Notes under the pieces: generated by a model
The model's input: the letters and a program-made list of their open reading frames with translations, nothing else
Databases searched by the model: none
Told to the model about the DNA's origin: nothing
Program-made: the position numbers and the translations under genes
Shown here: piece after piece, positions 25,465 through 34,372 of the stretch
How the letters are laid out: every line of letters starts with the position of its first letter
Position numbering within the stretch: the first letter of the stretch is position 1
Origin: Salinigranum salinum
GTDB taxonomy: Archaea; Halobacteriota; Halobacteria; Halobacteriales; Haloferacaceae
Direction: 5' to 3'
Length of the DNA: 64,000 bases
Assembly (NCBI RefSeq): GCF_009176545.1
Contig: NZ_VTOJ01000001.1
Location: 248,001 to 312,000 of the forward strand

Positions 25465-26492
25465 GAGAGATCCCCCTCTCGGAAGTCGTTGTCTCCATCC
25501 GCGTCGTCGCCCCCCTGGGAGTCCTCGTCACCGCCATCGTCGTCCCCTTGGGAGTCGTCTCCATCCGCGTCGTCGCCCCCCTGGGAGTCCTCGTCACCAC
25601 CATCGTCGTCCTCGAATTCGGCTTCCTCGAACTCCTCGACCAGGTATCCGCGAAAGTCACGGTAGCCGATCGCAGGCCCCGGGAACGCCGTCTGCTCCCA
25701 GCTTTGCACCTCCCCGGTGAAGGTCCGCTCGGTAGGCGGCCCGGTGTTGTTCTCGTAGCCGGACCACTCGCTGTAATATCCGAAGTGGACCAGGATGTTC
25801 ACCAGTGTCATGATTGTGACCCCGTTCTCTTCCTGCAGATTGATCGCTCGAAATCTGTCCTGTCGCGAGAGCTGTCCGAACAGCCCAGCGGAGGGGAAGC
25901 TGTCGACTGTCGGTGGGTCTTCGTTCATCTCCTGCTGGATCAGGAGAGCAGCGCCCTGATCGAGCAGGTGGGCGACCTGGTCGGCGAAGTCGTCCTGTGT
26001 CGGGAACGGAAGCAGGTGATTCAGGCTCCAGACGAGATACCGCTCCAGCTCCACGTCGAGCCCTCCCGGTTCGTGCTCCGGTCCGCGTTGGCTGGCCAGT
26101 GTCGGGGTCCGTGGTACGGCGGCGTCGACAAGTGCCTCGAACGTCGCTACCGTGTGCGGTTGGGCCGAGATGTCCCGGTAGTCGGTGGCCGCCGACCGCT
26201 CCGACAACTGGAGCTTCGACAGGCTCGCGAACCCGTTCCCGGAGAGACCCACGATGGCGGCGAGCCCTCCCACGACGATGCGCCGATGCTCGTCGATGTC
26301 GGGGTCGATCGCCGACCGATCGCCGTTCTCTTGATCGGTCGCCGCGTGCGGCCGTCCAGACGCGACGGGCCACCCGGACTCGTCGGGAGGGTCGAGCTCA
26401 TCCTCGTGTTCGTCTTCGTGTTCGTATTCGTCTTCGTGTTCGTCGGCTCGATTCTCCGACTCTCCCCGTCCTCCTGTATGTGTCATTGTCAC
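25461..26492 (-). CDS. Gluconate 2-dehydrogenase subunit 3-like partner of the GMC oxidoreductase
   Basis: A 343-residue protein with an acidic N-terminus, then a hydrophobic HRRIVVGGLAAIVGLSGNGF segment around 70-90 that looks like an internal Tat signal, and a helical domain (TVATFEALVDAAVPRTPTLA, LDQGAALLIQQEMNEDPP) matching the small subunit that accompanies GMC flavoproteins, including a final FRGYLVEEF. The C-terminal 50 residues are Asp/Gly/Gln/Ser repeats. It is the first gene of the pair; the ATGA overlap couples it to the flavoprotein. Together they would oxidise a sugar or alcohol at the membrane; the substrate is unknown. Confidence 0.7.
   Translation of the reverse strand: MTMTHTGGRGESENRADEHEDEYEHEDEHEDELDPPDESGWPVASGRPHAATDQENGDRSAIDPDIDEHRRIVVGGLAAIVGLSGNGFASLSKLQLSERSAATDYRDISAQPHTVATFEALVDAAVPRTPTLASQRGPEHEPGGLDVELERYLVWSLNHLLPFPTQDDFADQVAHLLDQGAALLIQQEMNEDPPTVDSFPSAGLFGQLSRQDRFRAINLQEENGVTIMTLVNILVHFGYYSEWSGYENNTGPPTERTFTGEVQSWEQTAFPGPAIGYRDFRGYLVEEFEEAEFEDDDGGDEDSQGGDDADGDDSQGDDDGGDEDSQGGDDADGDNDFREGDLS
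25491..25611 (-). repeat. 66-bp in-frame tandem repeat in the C-terminal tail
   Basis: Two nearly identical copies with a period of 66 bp (22 codons) begin at 25491 and 25557 and encode DGGDEDSQGGDDADG units of the acidic tail. The period is a multiple of three. Confidence 0.75.
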
Positions 26493-26840
26493 CCTGGTCC
26501 CCCGGCTGACTGTCCGCCCCTGTGCATCAGGCGTGACGACGTCGTGTCTCCCTTGCTGTCACCATTTTAATATTATACGTACGACATTTTAAGTGTTACC
26601 ACACCACATGAAATCGGTTCCGGACGATCACGTTCACCCGTCGGTCGGGCGAGCGGGACGGACGGAAAGACGGACTGGGGCGTGCCGTGTTCTCGCGGTC
26701 CGCAGCACCATCTCACTGAACGGGAGCGCACCTGTCCGGGAGACGCCGACAGACCACCTCATCCGACGAACGAGCAGCGGCTCTGCGCCGTCACCGCACT
26801 AGCACCGGGTTTAATGTCCGTGAGTCACTCATTCGACGGT
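26493..26840. other. Intergenic region with an AT-rich promoter core
   Basis: Bases 26564-26600 are strongly AT-rich in an otherwise GC-rich region and include ATAATATT on the minus strand and two CATTTTAA copies. This is the likely promoter of the minus-strand oxidoreductase operon. The rest of the gap shows no supported gene; a 69-codon plus-strand frame here has no protein-like features. Confidence 0.45.
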
Positions 26841-27071
26841 ATGGGTGGCAAGGAGACCGAAGCGTGCGGACGGTGCGCCATGTCGTCCGTCGTCGACGTG
26901 AGCCGGAGCAGCGACGGGGACGACGACGGCAGAACGCGGGACCCCTTCGGCGAGGCGCGCATCGAGGTCGACGAACGCCAGCTTCGCGCCGTCTCGCCCG
27001 GCGCGTGGCTCGGCGGCGTCAAGACCCGACTCGACGAGTTCGCCACACGCATCACGTACGGTCGACGGTAG
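26841..27071 (+). CDS. Small haloarchaeal protein, function unknown
   Basis: Starting at ATG 26841 it is 76 residues: MGGKETEACGRCAMSSVVDV, an acidic Ser-rich linker, then DPFGEARIEVDERQLRAVSP and a C-terminal WLGGVKTRLDEFATRITYG. The N-terminal CGRC could bind a metal or thiol partner. A TTTAAT element about 30 nt upstream supports this start over an ATG at 26814. Immediately downstream, 27083-27131 holds two copies of GCGTGCCAGCCGGTACCGC. Confidence 0.6.
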   Translation: MGGKETEACGRCAMSSVVDVSRSSDGDDDGRTRDPFGEARIEVDERQLRAVSPGAWLGGVKTRLDEFATRITYGRR

Positions 27072-27170
27072 CACGGGGGGTGCGAGCGTGCCAGCCGGTA
27101 CCGCCACGAGCGTGCCAGCCGGTACCGCGGTGAGTTTTTCACGCAGTAGCCATTCTACCACGCACTAGGC

Positions 27171-27860
27171 ATGGAAGAGAGCATCTCGGGATTCAAACGC
27201 CGTGGCTCGTGGGGAGACATCGTCGAGCACGGCGAGCGCATCACCCGCGCGCTCCGTGACGCCGGCGTCGAGAGCGACGCGTTCGATGAGTGGGACGAGT
27301 GGCGACCCAAATCCCACGAACGGCTCTCGCAAGACGTCAACGAGAAGACCGCCGCCCAGGCCAGCGTCGCCGAGGGCGAGGGAGAGAAGGCGGGCAAGAA
27401 ACCCGAGGAGGACCTCCAGAACGCCGGGCGAAAGCTCTCGGAGTCGTACGAGAAGGTCGAGGAGGGCGACAACGAGGGGGCGGTCGAGCGGTGGCAGGAC
27501 TCCATCGACTACGTCAAGCGTGCCGCCGATTCGGCGAGTCGAAAGGCGCTCCGAGCCGTGGAGGACACCGTCTACCGGAAGGTGATGACCCAGCTCGCAC
27601 CGTACTACTTCGACAACGAACTCATCAGCGCCAACGTCCAGCGGGTCACCCGCGGTGCCGCCGAGGACGAGCAGTTCAGCTTTGAGGTGAACGTCAACGA
27701 CGACGACCTCAAGGCGGTCGTCTCGGACCGTCTCGCCGAGTACGAGGATGCGGTCGACCGCTGGCACATCGACACGGAGAAAGACACCGCCACTGCCGAG
27801 GCGGCCGAGGGCGTCGAGGCCCCGCAGAACGACCCCGAGTCGAAGTCGACGACCAACTGA
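27171..27860 (+). CDS. DUF5828 family protein
   Basis: A 229-residue soluble acidic protein that I recognise as the haloarchaeal DUF5828 family. The N-terminus (SGFKRRGSWGDIVEHGERIT) is followed by a helical, highly charged middle (KLSESYEKVEEGDNEGAVER), a conserved segment MTQLAPYYFDNELISANVQR, and an acidic tail. The function is unknown. Near-ubiquity in haloarchaea is from memory. It stands alone between short intergenic gaps. Confidence 0.8.
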   Translation: MEESISGFKRRGSWGDIVEHGERITRALRDAGVESDAFDEWDEWRPKSHERLSQDVNEKTAAQASVAEGEGEKAGKKPEEDLQNAGRKLSESYEKVEEGDNEGAVERWQDSIDYVKRAADSASRKALRAVEDTVYRKVMTQLAPYYFDNELISANVQRVTRGAAEDEQFSFEVNVNDDDLKAVVSDRLAEYEDAVDRWHIDTEKDTATAEAAEGVEAPQNDPESKSTTN

Positions 27861-27900
27861 CTCTCCCGGGCCACGGTCCCCGAACGTGGGCGATGCTTGA

Positions 27901-27910
27901 TTTTTATAAC
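27901..27910 (+). promoter_or_regulatory. TATA box of the 83-residue protein gene
   Basis: TTTTTATAAC lies 23 nt before the ATG at 27933, as expected for a leaderless transcript. Confidence 0.6.
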
Positions 27911-27932
27911 CGACGCGCGTCACCGAACACGT

Positions 27933-28184
27933 ATGCCAGAACCGCTCCGCATCGACTCCGGCGAACTGACCGCCGAAGAGATCCTCTCCGCGCTCCAGGA
28001 GGGACGCCGTATCGTCGTTCGCACGGAGATGATGGGAGGCACGTACGAGGTCACGCTCCGTCACGACGGCTCGACGTTCTACTGTGACACGCCGACGACG
28101 CTCCACAAACACGACGACGAGGACGGAATGCGCACCTGTATCGCGAAGATGGGCTACGCGCGGACCGACGTTCAGGACGACTGA
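27933..28184 (+). CDS. Conserved small haloarchaeal protein
   Basis: An 83-residue protein with a compact alpha/beta look: PLRIDSGELTAEEILSALQE, then RIVVRTEMMGGTYEVTLRHD and FYCDTPTTLHKHDDEDGMRT. Two Cys and an HKH cluster could bind a metal. No known function. The strong TATA box decides the start. Confidence 0.75.
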   Translation: MPEPLRIDSGELTAEEILSALQEGRRIVVRTEMMGGTYEVTLRHDGSTFYCDTPTTLHKHDDEDGMRTCIAKMGYARTDVQDD

Positions 28185-28415
28185 CGACGGGAACGGGGAG
28201 CCGTTCGCCGGCGGATCGTCCGGTGGGCGTCCCCCGTCGCCGGCTGACTCTCCCCCTCCCTTCGGTCCGACGACCGCGCTCCCCCGATCGTCCGATCCGA
28301 CGACCACACTCCTGCACTGGTTCGGTCCGACGATTCGTTCCGCGGTTCTGGTTGTGCGTGGGCCATGCCCAGCCGCTGGGGGAGATATAATCCCACACCC
28401 CGTCGTTTCGTCTAC

Positions 28416-28796
28416 ATGGTAGACTCCCCCAACATGGCCGACCTTCTGGAGACCGACGACCCGGGATTCCAGCACGTCCTGTCCTGCGTGTTCGGCATCC
28501 AGAACCACGAGAGTCGGACGTATCTCGTGCTCCTCGACCACCCGGGGAGTACCGTCGCGGAACTCGCCGAGGTGCTCGACCGCGATCGGAGCAACGTCAA
28601 CCGCTCGCTAACGACGCTGATGGAGAAGGGGCTCGCGAACCGCCAGCGCCGTCTGCTTGACCCTGGTGGCTACGTCTATCAGTACACCGCGACCCCCCTG
28701 CCGGAGGCGAAGGGGTTGCTCCACGACGCGCTCGACACGTGGGTCGAGACCGTCCACGAGCGCATCGACGACTTCGGGCCCGACTCGACCGTGTGA
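28416..28796 (+). CDS. TrmB/MarR-like winged-helix regulator
   Basis: A 126-residue single winged-helix protein (HESRTYLVLLDHPGSTVAEL, AEVLDRDRSNVNRSLTTLME, then a wing with QRRLLDPGGYVYQYTATP) and a C-terminal helix for dimerisation. It has no ligand domain, so it is probably a small DNA-binding protein sensing through its dimer form. GAGATATAAT at about 28382-28391 is its TATA box, 25 nt before the ATG at 28416; a second ATG at 28434 is possible. The stretch before the promoter (28255-28340) repeats TCGGTCCGACGA-type units three times. Confidence 0.82.
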   Translation: MVDSPNMADLLETDDPGFQHVLSCVFGIQNHESRTYLVLLDHPGSTVAELAEVLDRDRSNVNRSLTTLMEKGLANRQRRLLDPGGYVYQYTATPLPEAKGLLHDALDTWVETVHERIDDFGPDSTV

Positions 28797-28866
28797 CGGA
28801 GCGCGTCGCGACCGTCGGCATCGGGAACCCGGCTGTGACGTCGCACGGCCCCCGAGGCGTGCGCCG

Positions 28867-30108
28867 CTACGCGCCCCGGTAGGCGACCAGTTGCCCCGTG
28901 AGCGGGTTCACCGCGTAGAGTGCCCCGGCACCGACCGCGGGCGACACGGCGGCCGTCACGTCGTCCGGGAGTGTCCAGCGGACGCGCCCGCCGAGGCCCA
29001 GAAGCGGCCGTCTCTGGTGGAGCGCAGCCGAGCGATTCCCGAGTGCGATCACCGTCTCGGGACTCGCGATCGGTGCGGCCCTGACGAGGTCCATCCGGAG
29101 GTCCCACCGCCACCGTTCCTCGCCGGTCGCGGCGTCGAGCGCGACGAGGTCGCGGTTCGCGACGAACACCGCGTCGGCCGTCGCCGTCGGGGGTGCCAGC
29201 CCCCCGCCCGGTGCCCGCCACACCTCCTCGCCGTCGCGGGTGAGCGCGACGGTCCGACTCTCGCTGGAGTACCCCCGCGCGTACACCCGGTCGTCGACGA
29301 CGGCCGGCCCGGACAGACAGTAGGGCAGTTCGACGCGCCAGCGCTCTTCGCCCGTGTCGGCCGACAGCGCACGGAGCCGGTTTCGGTCGGGGACGTAGAC
29401 GGTCCCGTCGGCGACTGCCGGTGCGACGCCGATGCCGTACGGTTCGCGGATGTTGAACGTCTCGTACGCCAGTGGCTCGAACCCGCCCTGCCGCCACTCG
29501 ACGTCCCCGCTCTCCGTCGAGAGCGCCAGACAAACCGTCGACGTGCGGAGGTACGCCGTCCCGTTAGCGATGCGGACACTGTAGGCGTACCGACCGTCGG
29601 GGACGTGGTGCCACAACCGGTCGCCCGTCTCGGCGTCGTAGCCGTGGACGATCCCACCGCGTCCCTCGCGGCCGCTCTCGTAGCCCGTGCAGACGACGAC
29701 GCCGTCCCCGCCGTACGCTGGCGATCCGGCGACCACCTGCCGGGCGACCCCGTCACCGGTCTGGTTCGGCAGTTGGGCCTCCCACGTCCGACTCCCGTCG
29801 TCGGCACCGAACGCGTGAAACCGGCGCTCCGATCCGACGTAGACGGTGCCGCTGGCGACGATCGGCGGGGTCGTCGGCCGCCCCCCGAGCGACGCCTGCC
29901 ACGCCTGTTCGACCGCGTTCGGGACCGGTCCACCGAGGCTGGAGGCGTTCCGCGGCCCACCGCCGGCCATCGGCCACTGGCGCTCGGGGAACGCCTCGCG
30001 TGAGCGTGCACAGCCGGCGACCCCGGCCGTGATCCCGACGGCCGTGGCCGCCCGGAGGACGTCGCGGCGGCTGATCGCGGCGGCGGACGCGGAGGATGCG
30101 GCGTGCAT
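28867..30108 (-). CDS. Tat lipoprotein with PQQ-like beta-propeller
   Basis: A 413-residue protein. The N-terminus has a twin-arginine signal (ISRRDVLRAATAVGITAGV) ending in the lipobox AGC, so it should be exported folded and lipid-anchored outside. The rest is an outer-membrane-BamB-like or PQQ-type propeller, with repeated blades such as TVYVGSERRFHAFGADDGSR, LVALDAATGEERWRWDL and LRALSADTGEERWRVELPY. No enzyme active site was seen, so a binding or scaffold role is likely. It is divergent from thrC across a shared 95-nt promoter region. The ATG at 30108 gives the Tat signal at the N-terminus. Confidence 0.85.
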   Translation of the reverse strand: MHAASSASAAAISRRDVLRAATAVGITAGVAGCARSREAFPERQWPMAGGGPRNASSLGGPVPNAVEQAWQASLGGRPTTPPIVASGTVYVGSERRFHAFGADDGSRTWEAQLPNQTGDGVARQVVAGSPAYGGDGVVVCTGYESGREGRGGIVHGYDAETGDRLWHHVPDGRYAYSVRIANGTAYLRTSTVCLALSTESGDVEWRQGGFEPLAYETFNIREPYGIGVAPAVADGTVYVPDRNRLRALSADTGEERWRVELPYCLSGPAVVDDRVYARGYSSESRTVALTRDGEEVWRAPGGGLAPPTATADAVFVANRDLVALDAATGEERWRWDLRMDLVRAAPIASPETVIALGNRSAALHQRRPLLGLGGRVRWTLPDDVTAAVSPAVGAGALYAVNPLTGQLVAYRGA

Positions 30109-30172
30109 CGGTTCGTCCTCGAAGTCGGTCACGCCGGACAAGTGTCTTCTCCCGTGGCTCCCGACCGCCCCC

Positions 30173-30180
30173 CTTTTTAC
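30173..30180 (+). promoter_or_regulatory. TATA box of thrC
   Basis: CTTTTTAC lies 24 nt before the thrC ATG in the divergent gap, giving a leaderless transcript. Confidence 0.55.
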
Positions 30181-30203
30181 TCCGCGGCGCAAGCGACTCG
30201 ACA

Positions 30204-31508
30204 ATGAGCCTCGCGTTGACCGCCGAGACCCCGACCGCGCCCGACGGGGCCGCCGACGGCGTCTGGCTGGCGTGCATCGACTGCGGCGAGACGTTCGCCC
30301 CCTTCGACGACATCCGCTACACGTGCGACGACTGCGACGGCCTCCTCGAGGTCCGGTACGCCGACCCGCCGACGTTCGACGACTTCGAGGGCCGCGGCGT
30401 CTGGCGCTACAGCGCCGCGCTCCCGTTTGAAGAGGGCGTCACCCTCCCCGAGGGGGGGACGCCGCTGCACCGCGTCCCCCGGATCGAGACGGCGATCGAC
30501 GTCTCGACGCTCCGGGTCAAACACGAGGGGATGAACCCGACGGGGAGCTTCAAGGATCGGGGTATGACCGTCGGCGTCCGCGTCGCGAAGGAACTCGGCG
30601 TCGGCCGCCTCGCCTGCGCCTCGACCGGCAACACGTCGGCGGCGCTCGCGGCGTACGGTGCCCGCGCGGGACTCGAGACGCTCGTGCTCCTCCCCTCGGG
30701 GAAGGTCGCCGCCGGCAAGATCGCCCAGGCGGCGCTCCACGACGCGCGCATCCTCGAGGTCGACGGCAACTTCGACGCGTGTCTCGACATCGTCCAGGAG
30801 CTGGCGCAGGCGGGCGAAGTGTACCTCCTGAACTCCCTCAACCCCTTCAGGCTAGAGGGACAGAAGACGATCGGGCTCGAGATCTTAGAGGAGTTCCACG
30901 ACGACTACGGGACGTACCCCGACCGCATCGTGCTCCCCGTGGGCAACGCGGGCAACACCGCCGCGCTGTACAAGTGCTTCCGCGAACTCGTCCAGTCCGG
31001 TGCCCTCGACGAGGACGACGTCCCGAAGCTCACGGGCGTCCAGGCCGAGGGTGCAGCGCCGATGGTCGAGGCCGTCGAGTCGGGTGCCGACGAGGTGCGC
31101 CGCTGGGACGAGGTCGAGACCATCGCGACTGCCATCAGGATCGGCAACCCCGTCAACGCCCCCAAGGCGCTTCCGGGCATCCGCAACACGGGCGGCACCG
31201 CCGTCTCGGTCTCCGACGAGGAGATCACGGCCGCCCAGCGTGCGCTCGCCAAGGAGGGCGTCGGCGTCGAACCCGCCTCCGCCGCCAGCGTGGCGGGCCT
31301 GAAGAAACTCCGTGACGACGACGTCGTCGACGCCGACGAGGACGTGGTTTGTCTCACCACGGGCCACCTCCTGAAGGACCCCGACGCGGCGTTCGAGGCC
31401 GGCAACGAACCCGAACCCGTCGCCAACGACACCGACGCCGTCCTCGACCTCCTCGGCCGGTCGAGTGGACGGTCCCGGGGTCGTCTCCGGCGGCTGCTGC
31501 CGTTCTGA
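30204..31508 (+). CDS. thrC: Threonine synthase
   Basis: PLP enzyme converting O-phosphohomoserine to threonine. The 434-residue protein begins with a zinc-ribbon-like N-terminus (CIDCGETFAPFD, CDDCDGLLEV) common in archaeal forms. The PLP lysine is in NPTGSFKDRGMTVG, the phosphate-binding loop is ASTGNTSAALAAYGARAG, and a second conserved segment is LPVGNAGNTAALYKCFREL. A basic, halophile-atypical tail (SSGRSRGRLRRLLPF) ends the protein. Leaderless start with TATA box. Confidence 0.95.
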   Translation: MSLALTAETPTAPDGAADGVWLACIDCGETFAPFDDIRYTCDDCDGLLEVRYADPPTFDDFEGRGVWRYSAALPFEEGVTLPEGGTPLHRVPRIETAIDVSTLRVKHEGMNPTGSFKDRGMTVGVRVAKELGVGRLACASTGNTSAALAAYGARAGLETLVLLPSGKVAAGKIAQAALHDARILEVDGNFDACLDIVQELAQAGEVYLLNSLNPFRLEGQKTIGLEILEEFHDDYGTYPDRIVLPVGNAGNTAALYKCFRELVQSGALDEDDVPKLTGVQAEGAAPMVEAVESGADEVRRWDEVETIATAIRIGNPVNAPKALPGIRNTGGTAVSVSDEEITAAQRALAKEGVGVEPASAASVAGLKKLRDDDVVDADEDVVCLTTGHLLKDPDAAFEAGNEPEPVANDTDAVLDLLGRSSGRSRGRLRRLLPF

Positions 31509-31788
31509 CCCACGCCCTGCTCGTTGGATGTCGGCCCAGCCCGTCTGTTCGCTGCACTCCACCCAGTCCTGCTCGTTGCACGTCGACGCGGCCCGGCCTC
31601 CCTCTCCTCGTCGCGTCCGTGGTCCACCGCCGACTCCTCTCCGTACCCCACTCTCTCCACCCCTCGACATCACCTCGGATCCCGTCGCCGAGTCCGACCG
31701 TCGCCGTGGACTGACGTTCACACGGCTCCACACGTGCGTGACACCCGTCTGACGCACGTTTTTGATCGTCGCCTGGGTACTTGTTCAC
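31509..31788. other. Intergenic region with imperfect short repeats
   Basis: No supported gene. CCTGCTCGTTG occurs at about 31516 and 31568 within longer imperfect repeats followed by a GTCG box. GTTTTTGATCG at about 31758-31768 may be the promoter of the next gene. Confidence 0.4.
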
Positions 31789-32250
31789 GTGCCCCCGAGC
31801 CTCCCAACAGGGACCGTCAGCCGGACGGCAGCGGGCACGCGAACGTTCCCACCGGAGTCGGATCGCGAGCGTGCCTCCGCCGCGTCGACGCAGCCAGGTC
31901 GACCCTCACGGCCACAGACGCTCCCCACGACCCCGTCCCCCGGTCCAGCCCCGTCAGCCGTCGTCCCGCGACGCGAACACGACGTCGCCGTCTCCCGCGA
32001 ACACGAGCGCGTCGCCGAACTCGAAGACGAGAACGAAGCCCTGCGCGACTACATCGAGACGCAGGCCGCCGAGCGACGGGCGGTCATCGAGCGGTACGAG
32101 CGACTGCTCGACCAGCGCGACACCGCCGAGGCCGCCGACGCTTCGACAGCAGCCTCGACGCGTCCGCGACGCGATTCTCTCGCCGACGCGGTCCGGGCGG
32201 CCCTCTCGACGGTTCGATCCCGGCTCGTGCGTGGCCTCGGCCTCGACTGA
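31789..32250 (+). CDS. Small coiled-coil protein, function unknown
   Basis: A Pro/Ser/Thr-rich N-terminus (about 1-60) leads to a clear coiled coil (REHERVAELEDENEALRDYI, ETQAAERRAVIERYERLLDQ) and a basic C-terminus (DAVRAALSTVRSRLVRGLGL). I chose the GTG at 31789, about 25 nt after a TATA-like element, giving 153 residues; an ATG at 31762 would add 9. The low-complexity N-terminus is doubtful, but the coiled coil looks genuine. Similar small proteins occur in haloarchaea without known function. Confidence 0.6.
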   Translation: MPPSLPTGTVSRTAAGTRTFPPESDRERASAASTQPGRPSRPQTLPTTPSPGPAPSAVVPRREHDVAVSREHERVAELEDENEALRDYIETQAAERRAVIERYERLLDQRDTAEAADASTAASTRPRRDSLADAVRAALSTVRSRLVRGLGLD

Positions 32251-32344
32251 GGCGGCCCGCGTCGCCCGTTCCGCCGTCCGTCGCTCTCTCACTGCCCGGG
32301 TGGGCACGGGTTCGACCGGCTCTCCGACAACGGCTCGTGCCGAG

Positions 32345-33100
32345 TCAGAACTCCTCGACGTGCGGTCTGAGGTCCAGTTCGAGCGTCCAGGCGCTGCGAT
32401 CCTGCCCGACGAGGTGCCAGTACGAGTCGGCGATGGCGTCGGGGTCGAGATACTCCCCGGGGGTCGACACCTCTCGTCCCGGCGGCAGGATCCCGCCGTC
32501 GATGACGACGTGGGCGACGTGGACCCCCTGCGGCCCGAACTCCCGGGCCATCGACTCGGCCAGCCCGCGGACGGCGAACTTCGCGCTGGAGAACGCGGCC
32601 GCCCCGTCTCGACCGCGGATCGAGGAGGTCGCGCCGGTGAAGAGGATGGTGCCGCCGGCTCCGTCGCTCGTATCGTCCCCGCCGCTCGTGCCGTCCCCCT
32701 CACTCGCGTCGGTCGCACCGTCCCCGTCGCCGAGCATGTCGTCGAGCGCCTCCTGTGAGCACTGCAACCCGGCGCGGGCACCGACCTCCCAGGCGTGTTC
32801 GAACTCGTCGAGCGAGAGGTCGCGCGCCCCCTTCCACGCCCCGCCGCTGGCGTGGTTGACCAGCACGTCGACGGGACCGAACGCCTCGCGCACGGTCGCG
32901 AACGCCGCCTCGATCTCCTCGGGTTCCGTGAGGTCCGTCGGCACCGCCAGCGCCGCCTCACCGAGGTCGTCGGCGAGCCCCTCGACGTAGGCCGCGGTGC
33001 GGGCCAACAGCGCGACACGACAGTCCTCCGCGACGAACCGTCGCGCGATCGACTCGCCGAGTCCGGGACCGACGCCAGCGATGACTGCCGTGTGTGTCAT
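32345..33100 (-). CDS. Short-chain dehydrogenase-like protein lacking the catalytic Tyr
   Basis: A 251-residue Rossmann protein: the NAD(P)-binding GVGPGLGESIARRF (TGxxxGxG variant), VLVNHASGGAWKG in place of the NNAG box, Ser in LFTGATSSIRG, and AAAFSSAKFAVRGLAESMAR, where the usual YxxxK is FxxxK. The same Phe occurs in a recognisable SDR subgroup that also has the following GVHVAHVVIDGGI segment, so it is probably a family feature and not damage. Activity may be altered or absent. An acidic loop of about 25 residues (DGDGATDASEGDGTSGG) interrupts the middle. Confidence 0.85.
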   Translation of the reverse strand: MTHTAVIAGVGPGLGESIARRFVAEDCRVALLARTAAYVEGLADDLGEAALAVPTDLTEPEEIEAAFATVREAFGPVDVLVNHASGGAWKGARDLSLDEFEHAWEVGARAGLQCSQEALDDMLGDGDGATDASEGDGTSGGDDTSDGAGGTILFTGATSSIRGRDGAAAFSSAKFAVRGLAESMAREFGPQGVHVAHVVIDGGILPPGREVSTPGEYLDPDAIADSYWHLVGQDRSAWTLELDLRPHVEEF

Positions 33101-33304
33101 ACCGTGTACACGACCGACGGCGACAAAACCGTTCGCCTGCACCCCGGTCGTCGTCACACCGGCGGACGAGTGGTTTCGTCCCGCGTCGCTCGTGACGCAC
33201 GGTCCCGTTCCGACGTCTACTCCAGTCGGTGGGATCGGGTGGCACACGGGGCACGTTTGCAGCACTGACTGGAGCCGAGAACGTCCGGCGTCGACAACTC
33301 GCCG

Positions 33305-34372
33305 CTACGGATCCTCTCGGAGACTCACCCTGGCTGTCTCGTACTCCTCGATGAACGCGCCCGCCCCACCGAAACTCACCTCGTCGTCGGCTGTTTCGAG
33401 CGTGATGCTCGTCTCCAGCGTGTACTCATTGGTCGCCGGCTCGACGAACGCCTGATTGACCCGACTCACGGGGCCAGCGATCTCCTCACCGCTCACGGTC
33501 GTGATGTCCGCCCAGAGGGCTGTCCCTCGTTGCTGGTGAAGGAACGTGTGGAGGACGGCCTGTCGGAACCAGTCGAACGACTTCGGAAGCGGGTCGGGGT
33601 CGGTCACGTACGCCTCTGCCGAGGCCGGCCAGTACGCGGAGAGGTACATCCCGTGGACGGTCCCCGTGAGGTGGTGTTGCGAGACGGCCACGGCCTGTTT
33701 GTCGTCGTGTGTTCCCGAGAGGAAGTCGGGATCACCGATCATCGCCGACGTGTCGTCGACGGCGTAGACGAACGGGAGGCCCGCATCCCACACCCGAACG
33801 GCGTCTGCGACACCGGCGAACCGACGCTTGTTCGCCCCGGCGTCGTCGTTCGTGTCCGCTTCGCCCAGCAACACGAAGACGAGCAAGTCACGGTCGACGG
33901 CGGCTCGGAGGTCCGCTTCGATGTCGGGGAAGACGGGTTCGGGGACGGCGACGAATATCTCGTGCTCGGCCCCCGAGATGGCGCGATGGAGGCGTTTTCG
34001 GGCCGTCTCACGCGACTTCACGATCTGTATCTCCGGCTCCCGTGGGGCCGCCGCTTCGAACCGGTCTTCCAGCGACGGTGCGAGGGATTCGAGCCGCTCC
34101 GAGAGCGACGCGATGGCCTCCCGCGGTGGAACCGCGCGGACCGTCTTCGGCGAGGCGTACTCCCGGACCTGGACGAGCCCGCGCCGTTCGAGGCGGTCGG
34201 CGATGTTGTAGACCGCCTGCTGTGTGACGCCCGCGTCCTCTGCGACTGTCCGCGTGGTCGCCTCCCCGTGGGGGAGGAGAGCGAGATACGTGTCGACCTC
34301 CGCGTCGGAGAGCCCGAAGAGACTCAACTCCGCTCTGAGCGTCGCGTCGTCCGGCGACTCTGTGTCCGTCAT
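33305..34372 (-). CDS. trmB: TrmB-family sugar-responsive regulator
   Basis: A 355-residue protein. The N-terminal winged helix (about 10-85: SLFGLSDAEVDTYLALLPHG, VAEDAGVTQQAVYNIADRLE) is followed by a coiled region and a TrmB ligand domain (about 115-350) with a PLD-like start (RKRLHRAISGAEHEIFVAVP). TrmB proteins bind sugars and switch sugar-uptake and central-carbon promoters. It is divergent from the GH13 glucosidase and sugar-binding lipoprotein, its probable targets. The long upstream frame makes the start uncertain; the ATG at 34372 was chosen from the domain boundary. Confidence 0.87.
   Translation of the reverse strand: MTDTESPDDATLRAELSLFGLSDAEVDTYLALLPHGEATTRTVAEDAGVTQQAVYNIADRLERRGLVQVREYASPKTVRAVPPREAIASLSERLESLAPSLEDRFEAAAPREPEIQIVKSRETARKRLHRAISGAEHEIFVAVPEPVFPDIEADLRAAVDRDLLVFVLLGEADTNDDAGANKRRFAGVADAVRVWDAGLPFVYAVDDTSAMIGDPDFLSGTHDDKQAVAVSQHHLTGTVHGMYLSAYWPASAEAYVTDPDPLPKSFDWFRQAVLHTFLHQQRGTALWADITTVSGEEIAGPVSRVNQAFVEPATNEYTLETSITLETADDEVSFGGAGAFIEEYETARVSLREDP

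Noticed and set aside
26593..26802. 69-codon plus-strand frame before the 76-residue protein gene
   Set aside because: No promoter at a fitting distance, no halophilic acidic bias and no motif.
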